From JBLIRR01 sp049472395 (lineage in GTDB: Bacteria > SZUA-182 > DTGQ01 > JBLIRR01), in the NCBI GenBank assembly GCA_049472395.1, contig JBLIRR010000051.1, forward strand, positions 1 through 41,976: DNA of 41,976 nt, in the 5' to 3' direction. Numbering within the stretch: the stretch's first letter is position 1; every line of letters begins with the position of its first letter. Under the pieces are notes generated by a model, which made no database searches, had not been told where the DNA came from, and worked only from the letters and a program-made list of their open reading frames with translations. The translations under genes were made by a program, and so were the position numbers. Below are positions 35,991-41,976 of this stretch, piece after piece.

Positions 35991-37196
35991 TAATTCATCA
36001 CTTAGCAAGAAATCAATGATATTCAATCGCCTAATCCCAGCAAAATCATCAGAAAGAAGGGTATCCATACTAAGCAGATACTTAGGATAATTATCCTTAA
36101 TCTGGGTGAGAAGCGCGATCTCTCGTTGTATTGTTTCTTCGTTGATTAATAAATAGGCAATCTGGATATAATATTTCCGATTTTCTTTCACAGCCATAAA
36201 GTCAATTTCCTTTTCATCAAGTTTACCAATATAGACGACATACCCTCTTCTTTTTAATTCCAAAAAGATAAGGTTTTCCAGCAGACTGGAAATATCATTC
36301 TCTTTGAATGAGAGTATAGCATGGCGAATGCCTATATCGCCCGGAAAATATTTCTCATGAATTTCCAAAATTCTTTTCCCTTTGATATCAAAACGCTGAA
36401 CCTTGAAGATGGCATAGGAAGATAAAAAATAAGAAATATAATTGTAGACAGTCTCAACACTTACAGGGATTTTCTGCGATTTCAAATAATCTGAAACACG
36501 TTTTGCAGAGAAAATGTTCCCAATATTTTCAAAAAGATACTTGCATATATTCTCAAGTAAATAAATATTGCGAATGTTATATCTACGAATAACATCCTTT
36601 AGGAGAATGGTATCATAAATAGACTTTAGATATTGATAAATCACATCTTCCACAGGTTCAAAGTAATGAAGTGCCGGCATACCTCCAAAACGGAGATAAT
36701 CGTTGAATTCATGAGCACTATCCCTTCTGCGCTCTCCCCTGAAGGTTAGAAATTCTTTAAAGCTCAAACTATAAATAGGAAATTCTATATACCTCCCTGC
36801 AAGCAAAGTGACCAGCTCTGATGAAAAAAGATGAGCGTTAGAACCAGTAATATAAATATCAATATCTTCCTCTTTGAATAATGATCTAATAGTCTTTTCC
36901 CACTCGATAATCTCCTGAATTTCATCCACAAATAAATATTTATGCCCGTCAATACCCTCTAATCTCTTTTTTATATAGGTATTTAATATAGAGTAATTCT
37001 GAATAAAATCAAAAGTAACATCCTCTTTATCAATGTAAAGGATATTCTTTTCCTTTACTCCTTGCTGCTGAAGAAGGTCAATGATTTGCCGGAGAAAATA
37101 ACTCTTTCCTACCCGACGCATACCAGTAATTACCTTTATCACCGGTTTATTAATAAAAGGTTTTATTTTATTGAGATAAAAAGTTCTTACATACAC
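35988..37196 (-). CDS. AAA_14/DUF4143 ATPase
   Basis: This 402-residue protein has the AAA_14 fold, with Walker A TGMRRVGKSYFLRQI, a YLFVDEIQEIIEWE Walker B with the DEIQ signature, ITGSNAHLFSSEL, and an RYNIRNIYLLENICKYLFEN helical hairpin. The DUF4143 C-terminal part follows (YVVYIGKLDEKEIDFMAVKENRKYYIQIAY), ending in a restriction-endonuclease-like strand order. Such ATPases are widespread singletons of unclear role. The start is GTG at 37196, without a clear ribosome binding site. It has its own, unrelated position between the two secreted-protein genes. Confidence 0.85.
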   Translation of the reverse strand: MYVRTFYLNKIKPFINKPVIKVITGMRRVGKSYFLRQIIDLLQQQGVKEKNILYIDKEDVTFDFIQNYSILNTYIKKRLEGIDGHKYLFVDEIQEIIEWEKTIRSLFKEEDIDIYITGSNAHLFSSELVTLLAGRYIEFPIYSLSFKEFLTFRGERRRDSAHEFNDYLRFGGMPALHYFEPVEDVIYQYLKSIYDTILLKDVIRRYNIRNIYLLENICKYLFENIGNIFSAKRVSDYLKSQKIPVSVETVYNYISYFLSSYAIFKVQRFDIKGKRILEIHEKYFPGDIGIRHAILSFKENDISSLLENLIFLELKRRGYVVYIGKLDEKEIDFMAVKENRKYYIQIAYLLINEETIQREIALLTQIKDNYPKYLLSMDTLLSDDFAGIRRLNIIDFLLSDEL

Positions 37197-37310
37197 GAAA
37201 GATCTCTACAAATTTTAAAGTGTTTTCGATATAATATAAACTTTATCGGATTTACTAAATTATTTCAACTATAGAAGAAAATTTATGAAACTTTTATACA
37301 TAGTTCTTGA

Positions 37311-37361
37311 TGAAAAAAGAAGGGGAGAGCGCCCTCTGGGAGGCCGAATGGGGCTCTCCCC
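37311..37361 (-). terminator. Rho-independent terminator of the secreted-protein operon
   Basis: Minus-strand stem GGGGAGAGC/GCTCTCCCC (37353-37361 with 37322-37330) with the loop between, followed by TTCTTTTTTC. It lies about 57 bases downstream of the 37418-38002 gene. Confidence 0.8.
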
Positions 37362-37417
37362 CTCCCAACTGAAAGATGCAGGAAGAAGATGGAAAGAGTG
37401 GAGGGGCGTTACAGCAA

Positions 37418-38002
37418 CTATAACGTCGCGTTAAAAGTACCAAAGTCCGTACTCTTTAGGCTGATAATAGAATAAGTTCCATCCATTACACCAGGTGCAA
37501 TTATGTTGCAGGTCATATTAAGGGTATATAACGTACCGCTCAAAATATCAAGATAGGCACCCGTTAATTCCAAGACCGTTGTAACGCCAGGCAGAAAAGT
37601 GCCGATCACATCCACTGGTATGGGGAGTAATTTGTTTAAAATAAACGATGCTGTTCCGACAATCTGACCAGTGAGAGGATCTTGACCAAGAATAAGGGTT
37701 AATAGGCCTCCATTGAATTTTATTAAACTCAGCCATGTTCCATTCCAGATTCCAATAACTGCTGCCGCCGCACCTCCTCCGGTGGTTGTAGTCAGAGCTG
37801 ATGCTGTGCGTGTAATAGGCAGGCCGGGGAACAATGGATTGAATAGTGGAATAAAGATTTGCGAAGTAGGATTAAAAGGGGAAAACCATAAATCTAACGG
37901 AGTAAATAAATTTTGAGCAGAAGTATTCTTTTGCATTATTAGACAAATAAGCAAAGCTGAAAGAAATAAGCATAATATAAAAAATTTTCCTTTTCTTTTC
38001 AT
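37418..38002 (-). CDS. Secreted protein with beta-rich C-terminal domain
   Basis: This 194-residue protein has a signal peptide (FILCLFLSALLICLIM, cleavage near SAQ), a Phe/Pro-rich linker with NPF/NPLFPG motifs, a TTTTGGGAAAA stretch, and then a domain of about 110 residues beginning IGIWNGTWLSLI with recurring Gly-x-Trp and alternate hydrophobics, ending GVMDGTYSIISLKSTDFGTF. This reads like an all-beta secreted domain. No catalytic residues are recognised. SD AAGGGAGAG precedes the ATG. It lies 100 bases after the 38103-38711 gene and is followed by a strong terminator, so the pair is probably one operon. Confidence 0.75.
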   Translation of the reverse strand: MKRKGKFFILCLFLSALLICLIMQKNTSAQNLFTPLDLWFSPFNPTSQIFIPLFNPLFPGLPITRTASALTTTTGGGAAAAVIGIWNGTWLSLIKFNGGLLTLILGQDPLTGQIVGTASFILNKLLPIPVDVIGTFLPGVTTVLELTGAYLDILSGTLYTLNMTCNIIAPGVMDGTYSIISLKSTDFGTFNATL

Positions 38003-38102
38003 TTTTTCTCTCCCTTATATTTTAAAAATATATTTTTATAGTCTTCCAGGCACAGTCACAAGCACAAGAGCCATATTCATTATGCCCAAATCCCCTCATC
38101 CG

Positions 38103-38711
38103 TTAAATAACCGGTATTATTGTTGGTGTTGCAGCAGCAGGAAGTACCTGCACAACTGGGAGCGCGGTTGTGGGAACTGGTGCAGGCAGAGTGCTTAAAA
38201 GCGTGGTGCCACCACCCAGACCAGGAATACCACCACCCAAATTTAGCGCTATGAGAGATGTTAACGTAGGCGTTGCAGGTGGAAGAGCAACAGTAGCGGT
38301 TACTGTCGGCAAAACAGGAGCAACCGTGGGCGTTAATGGAAAGGGAGCAATAAACGTTGTCGGGAGAAGTGTTCCTGCGGTAAGATTAATAATGACAGAG
38401 ACTGTCGGAGCGGGAGCGGGAGCAAGAGATGGCACCAGGGAAGTAATTGTTAAGCCTGCTGGGGTGACTTGCGGGACAGTAACAGTTACCGGTGTTATGT
38501 TTGCCAGAGGAATTGCAGCGATTCTTACCGGTGATAAAGAACTTAGTGGTGATGAGGCCATAGGAAATAGAGAAGGCACGCCAAAGAAAGTAGGATATGG
38601 GAATAAGAATGGATTAAAAACTTGTGCCTGGCCTTGAGATAGTAATACTACTATTGATAATAGAATAACAAGAAAGATTGTATTTATATACTTTAAGCTT
38701 TTATTTTTCAT
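38103..38711 (-). CDS. Secreted Pro/Thr/Ala-rich low-complexity protein
   Basis: This 202-residue protein has a signal peptide (FLVILLSIVVLLSQGQA), a mature N-terminus NPFLFPYPTFFGVPSLFPM, then a Pro/Thr/Val/Ala-rich chain with segments such as ITPVTVTVPQVTP, APAPAPT and PPATPTLTS. No domain is recognised. It resembles the 35406-35915 protein in composition, in the Pro/Phe/Tyr-rich front and in the 5-prime leader. A glycine-rich loop (GGGIPGLGGG) lies near the end. It may be a structural or surface-coat protein. Confidence 0.72.
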   Translation of the reverse strand: MKNKSLKYINTIFLVILLSIVVLLSQGQAQVFNPFLFPYPTFFGVPSLFPMASSPLSSLSPVRIAAIPLANITPVTVTVPQVTPAGLTITSLVPSLAPAPAPTVSVIINLTAGTLLPTTFIAPFPLTPTVAPVLPTVTATVALPPATPTLTSLIALNLGGGIPGLGGGTTLLSTLPAPVPTTALPVVQVLPAAATPTIIPVI

Positions 38712-39254
38712 AATCTAAACCACTTTATTTATTATTTATTCTTTTAATAATGAAGGTAATTTTTCAAAGAGCACAATTAAATAAATATTAATTTCACCTC
38801 CTTTCTTTTATGAATTCTTCTCTTAGGAATCTTTATATATGTGTCTCAGCGAACTCTCTTTAATGAGCATGCCAATTGAAACGAAATTAATACCAATAAA
38901 GGGAATTGTATGGGGAAATGGTGATGGGGAATAAATAAAAAAAGGAAATTATTATTTTAAAATTAACAATGAATTACACATTGTATCTGGATAATATTTC
39001 TCTCCTTCTACTAAAATTCCCTTATGAGACGTTCTTGAGAGAATAATAGTTACGAATTATAGTTATACCTGAAATAAATTTATATAACATACTACGTATT
39101 AACCTGTTATACTTGAGAAAGGCATATGAGCAATTGGTAAATAGCGTACTTGCTTTCCCTTTAATGATTCCTGTGTTATTATATATAGGGTATGGACACA
39201 CACTCTTTTTAAGCCAAAGATTAGACAACAACTAAAGAGAAAAGAGACGCACCA
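38712..39254. other. Intergenic region, divergent genes
   Basis: This 543-base AT-rich gap lies between the minus-strand secreted-protein operon and the plus-strand AAA ATPase. It contains the operon's isolated Shine-Dalgarno element (38791-38805). I see no good promoter consensus, no RNA gene and no coding frame with signals. Confidence 0.55.
38791..38805 (-). promoter_or_regulatory. Isolated extended Shine-Dalgarno (STAB-SD-like)
   Basis: On the minus strand GAAAGGAGGTGAAAT, a perfect anti-16S match, lies about 85 bases before the ATG at 38711. The only frame nearby is a 6-codon GTG frame. It matches the arrangement at 35308-35319. Confidence 0.5.
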
Positions 39255-39974
39255 ATGCATTTAAAAAAAATTACTTTTCATTCGCATAAATATCCGACGA
39301 GGGATCATTATCCCTTCAATCTGTCCATTTACCGAAAAACGAAAATGATCATGCTCACTACGCCAATCACTCTATTTGTCGGGGAAAATGGTACGGGTAA
39401 ATCGACCTTGCTGGAAGCGCTCGCGCACACGTGCGGCATCCATATCTGGCGAGAGCCGGTTCGCCAGCGCGTTGAAATCAATCCATACGAAAACAAATTC
39501 TCCAACTATATTTCTATAGAGTGGAGTAATGGACGTGTGCCAGGGTCGTTTTTCGGATCTTCCGTATTCCAAGACTTTGTTCAAATTCTGGAGGAGTGGG
39601 CTGCCGAAGATCCTGCACAACTTAACTACTTTGGAGGCAAATCTCTTGTAACCCAGTCTCATGGTCAGTCGATCATGTCATTTTTTTCAGCACGTTATCA
39701 GATTAAAGGAATTTATCTACTGGACGAACCAGAAACCGCCCTTTCCCCAAAGAGCCAATTCAAATTGCTTGAATTGCTTACAAGGATGGGACACAAGGGA
39801 CATGCGCAATTCATCATTGCCACCCATTCCCCGATCCTTCTCGCTTGCCCCGGAGCTACCATCTATAGCTTTGACCATGTTCCCATTAAATCAGTGCACT
39901 ATGAAGAGACAGATCACTATAAGATATATAAGGACTTTATGGATAATAGAAATAAATTCTTGAAGGAGCTCTGA
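39255..39974 (+). CDS. AAA family ATPase
   Basis: This 239-residue ABC/SMC-like ATPase has Walker A FVGENGTGKSTLLEAL (about residues 42-57), a signature-like SHGQSIMSFF, Walker B IYLLDEPETALSP and a switch His in ATHSPIL. It is short, with no coiled-coil or nuclease (TOPRIM) domain, so it is a single-domain ATPase of the type often called AAA_21/AAA_15. The partner is unknown. It begins at an ATG with AAGAGA eight bases upstream. It is convergent with MutY, 13 bases between their ends. Confidence 0.82.
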   Translation: MHLKKITFHSHKYPTRDHYPFNLSIYRKTKMIMLTTPITLFVGENGTGKSTLLEALAHTCGIHIWREPVRQRVEINPYENKFSNYISIEWSNGRVPGSFFGSSVFQDFVQILEEWAAEDPAQLNYFGGKSLVTQSHGQSIMSFFSARYQIKGIYLLDEPETALSPKSQFKLLELLTRMGHKGHAQFIIATHSPILLACPGATIYSFDHVPIKSVHYEETDHYKIYKDFMDNRNKFLKEL

Positions 39975-39986
39975 GAATGGCACTTA

Positions 39987-40826
39987 TCAGGGGATTGAGT
40001 ATTTTCCCCGCTCTTCTTTCACAAATCCCTCTTCTCTCAGCTGTGTGATAGTGTTTTTTATCTTTGTCTGATCCTTCTTGAGTATATCAGCAAGCTCATC
40101 CTCTGAAAGCAGGGGGGATGCGATGAGTGTTCTCAGGATCATCCCTCTTATCTGTCTGTTAGAGCCATGAAAAGGGGGTTGTTTCCTGTAATGGGTGCTT
40201 TTTTTATTGATATTTTTATGCTCTTTTTTCAACATTACTCCATAATCCATAAGTGCGTAATACCACATCCGCGGATAATCTATGTCCAGGGTTTTTTCTA
40301 TCAAGGGGGCTATTTCTCTGTCACTCACTTTATCCTGCTCCCTAAAAAAGAAATGGGTGAATACACTCCGAATATTTGTCTCAATAAATACCACCGGCTT
40401 GTTATATGCAAAGGCACAAATGGCGGAAGCAGTCGCTTCGCCTATTCCAGGAAGTGTTCGGAGGATTTCGACATCTGAAGGGATCCTTCCCTTGAAATCC
40501 TTGACAATAATGTGAGCAGCCTTTTGCAGGGATATAGCCCGCCGGTTATAGCCAAGGCCCTGCCATACCCCCACGACAGCCTTCACTGAGGCCCTGGACA
40601 GTGAGAAGATATCGGGAAAGGTTTTGATGAAGAGGGGATATTTCCCCATAACCCTTGCCACTTGAGTCTGTTGAAGCATCATCTCAGAGACGAGAATATA
40701 ATAGGGATTGTCAGTTTCCCGCCAGGGAAGGTTCCTCCCCTGTGCATGGTAATATTCATAAATGATATTCTGAAATGACGTGAGAGCCTCGGAGGTTATT
40801 TCTAATATTTTGATCGGACGCTCCAA
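39987..40826 (-). CDS. mutY: MutY-like adenine glycosylase without Fe-S cluster
   Basis: This 279-residue DNA glycosylase has a catalytic Glu at E48 (LVSEMMLQQTQV), followed by a helix-hairpin-helix region, LPGIGEATASAICAFA. The nucleophile-region motif is FIETNIRSVF, where classical MutY has DGN, so the Asp is replaced by Glu-Thr-Asn. The four Cys of the Fe-S cluster are missing, and the C-terminal NUDIX-like domain is replaced by a short winged-helix-like end (about 215-279). It belongs to the MutY-like subfamily with this pattern. The start is TTG at 40826. It lies 9 bases downstream of the thymidylate-synthase-like gene. Confidence 0.82.
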   Translation of the reverse strand: MERPIKILEITSEALTSFQNIIYEYYHAQGRNLPWRETDNPYYILVSEMMLQQTQVARVMGKYPLFIKTFPDIFSLSRASVKAVVGVWQGLGYNRRAISLQKAAHIIVKDFKGRIPSDVEILRTLPGIGEATASAICAFAYNKPVVFIETNIRSVFTHFFFREQDKVSDREIAPLIEKTLDIDYPRMWYYALMDYGVMLKKEHKNINKKSTHYRKQPPFHGSNRQIRGMILRTLIASPLLSEDELADILKKDQTKIKNTITQLREEGFVKEERGKYSIP

Positions 40827-40835
40827 TATTTGAGT

Positions 40836-41657
40836 TTACTTGCCGAGCCTCATCTTCAATATCTCTATGCAATCCTCAGGGCAATGTAATGATTTAGACA
40901 CGAATGAAAGCGGGCCTGGCTCAACATCCCCAAGTTGTTCCGCGATATATTCATTCAGCAACGTAAATCCGCCCATGTTTTCAGGCCATGCAAACATATC
41001 CCAGCTTCTATAAATTACATTCGTCGTTAAAACCCCCTCAATGATCCTGAAATCAAGTCCCCGCAAACATGGTGTTGTGGGCCGCAGGGCCTCATTTATA
41101 ACGAGTTTCTCATTGCACACCGGGCATATATTTTCTTTGTTTCTGGGATACAATATTTTACATGCCGGACATTCAAGGTAGGGTTTGTTATATTCTAGAC
41201 TTGAAATGGGATTTCCAACCACGATATAACAATGAGTATTGCCATACCCGTGCACCTTAAAATGATCCACGAGCCATTCTACTTGATTAATCGGGCATGT
41301 ATGATTTCCGCCGGCTCTCAGATGCTCCTCGGAACTTCCCACTATCCATGTACTGTATTTATAATGCTCTTTCGGGGAGAGGTGGCTGTTCATAAGATAG
41401 TCAACGAAATATTTTTCTATCTTCTCATCATTTGTGGGAGGCGGTAATGTCGATCCTTCAGGCATTCTCGGTGCGAGTGGCCTGTTGTGGGGGTAATGAA
41501 TAAATCCGCTCACAAAGTCGAATGCATACACCTTCATTCCTGTTCTCGATCCGGATGTTTTGGTGTAGATCCTCCCCTTTTCATATACTGCTTGTAAGAG
41601 TTGGTACCACGTATCGTCTATATCTCTGCCTTCTACGAAAACCGGTCGGAAATTCAT
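40836..41657 (-). CDS. Thymidylate synthase-like protein with zinc ribbon
   Basis: This 273-residue protein ends with a thymidylate synthase fold: a catalytic-Cys motif (TTPC197LRG), then VIYRSWDMFAWPENMGGFTL, NEYIAEQLGD and PGPLSFVSKSLHC. Between residues 163 and 181 lie two Cys pairs (C163/C166, C178/C181) forming a zinc ribbon directly before the active-site Cys; ordinary ThyA lacks this. The N-terminal half (for example WIVGSSEEHLRAGGNH) fits the fold but diverges. It may methylate or hydroxymethylate a pyrimidine nucleotide. GAGGAG precedes the ATG. A MutY-like gene follows in the same direction. Confidence 0.72.
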   Translation of the reverse strand: MNFRPVFVEGRDIDDTWYQLLQAVYEKGRIYTKTSGSRTGMKVYAFDFVSGFIHYPHNRPLAPRMPEGSTLPPPTNDEKIEKYFVDYLMNSHLSPKEHYKYSTWIVGSSEEHLRAGGNHTCPINQVEWLVDHFKVHGYGNTHCYIVVGNPISSLEYNKPYLECPACKILYPRNKENICPVCNEKLVINEALRPTTPCLRGLDFRIIEGVLTTNVIYRSWDMFAWPENMGGFTLLNEYIAEQLGDVEPGPLSFVSKSLHCPEDCIEILKMRLGK

Positions 41658-41681
41658 TTTTTTGTCTCCTCACTTACTTTA

Positions 41682-41879
41682 TTACAGGATTTTATCAATT
41701 CTAATAAAAATGAGTCTAAAACTGTCCCTCAAATATTCTTTCATGAAAGCTATACGGAGAGTATTATTTTTTAATAATTGGTAGTATGAGTTATACCATG
41801 GCCATAATTTGGTGTCAATGAGGTCGGTAATTCTTTTAGGCATATACCATGCGGCGAGGTATTCCGCGTAAGCTGGCAT
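41682..41879 (-). CDS. Short unknown protein, possibly truncated
   Basis: This 65-residue frame (MPAYAEYLAAWYMPKRITD..., ending FRLIFIRIDKIL) reads like genuine protein, rich in Trp and Tyr. The frame remains open for a further 13 codons upstream (SGRSDTRQLFS) to a TGA at 41919-41921, with no clear start there. It may be the end of a truncated gene or a small protein whose start is unclear. It lies 24 bases upstream of the thymidylate-synthase-like gene, so a shared transcript is possible. No function is recognised. Confidence 0.45.
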   Translation of the reverse strand: MPAYAEYLAAWYMPKRITDLIDTKLWPWYNSYYQLLKNNTLRIAFMKEYLRDSFRLIFIRIDKIL

Positions 41880-41976
41880 AGAAAATAGCTGTCTTGTATC
41901 GGATCTTCCAGAGGCAAATCAGTAATAATCTATTTATTTTCAATATATTATGTTATATTTTTAATTTTCTTTGTAG

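Noticed and set aside
38170..38637. 155-residue plus-strand frame (GTGAGRVLKS, VGKTGATVG)
   Set aside because: It mirrors the Pro/Thr-rich secreted protein on the minus strand, which has the signal peptide; repetitive composition keeps the antisense open.
39022..39231. 69-residue minus-strand frame in the gap before the AAA ATPase
   Set aside because: It has no ribosome binding site, no recognisable domain, and an AT-rich composition; likely chance.

Overview
The window is AT-rich DNA from a Gram-negative bacterium. An outer-membrane Wza-type export protein, a Wzz/GumC chain-length protein and a BY-type tyrosine kinase all point to an envelope with two membranes. Composition and gene style (a DUF4388 domain inside the kinase, a PilZ protein, a DUF4143 ATPase, an Fe-S-less MutY-like glycosylase) suggest an uncultured anaerobe of the Desulfobacterota / Nitrospirota / Omnitrophota / Planctomycetota type. 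The sequence alone does not settle the phylum.

Layout. (1) 95-1509: an insertion sequence whose DDE transposase lies in two overlapping frames joined at an A9 run. (2) 1640-33903: one long minus-strand Wzx/Wzy-type polysaccharide locus. In transcription order it encodes a nucleotide-sugar dehydrogenase, Wza, Wzz/GumC, a BY-kinase with an inserted DUF4388/GspE-N-like module, a small acidic protein, a gene remnant, a methyltransferase, WecB (split by a frameshift), the Wzx flippase, a ferredoxin/F420-dehydrogenase-beta protein fused to a hexapeptide acyltransferase, an aldo/keto reductase, a pyruvyl transferase, GT4, GT2, a sulfatase-fold enzyme, GT2, two nucleotidyltransferase-like proteins, GT9, DUF362, an asparagine-synthase-like protein with Ser in place of the glutaminase Cys, two GT4, a GT39-like membrane protein, a Wzy/O-antigen ligase and a membrane acyltransferase. 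Many junctions overlap by 4-26 bases, which implies coupled translation. (3) 33904-35405: regulatory DNA around a PilZ (c-di-GMP binding) gene, including a possible attenuated leader in front of the polysaccharide operon. (4) 35406-38711: three secreted proteins, two of them Thr/Pro/Leu-rich and all three with signal peptides, interrupted by a DUF4143 ATPase. Two of their mRNAs carry a perfect extended Shine-Dalgarno sequence about 90 nt before the start codon. (5) 39255-41918: an AAA ATPase, then a probable operon of a short unknown protein, a thymidylate-synthase-like protein with a zinc ribbon, and a MutY-like glycosylase.

Working together. WecB and the dehydrogenase may supply ManNAc/ManNAcA-type sugars. 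The glycosyltransferases would build the repeat unit, and the pyruvyl, acyl, methyl and possibly nucleotidyl/amide-forming enzymes would decorate it. Wzx and Wzy would flip and polymerise it, and Wza, Wzz and the kinase would export it. No initiating phosphoglycosyltransferase is visible, so that step must be encoded elsewhere. The most unusual items are the kinase with the inserted sensor-like module, the ferredoxin-acyltransferase fusion, the paired nucleotidyltransferases in the decoration block, and the low-complexity secreted proteins with their unusual leaders.
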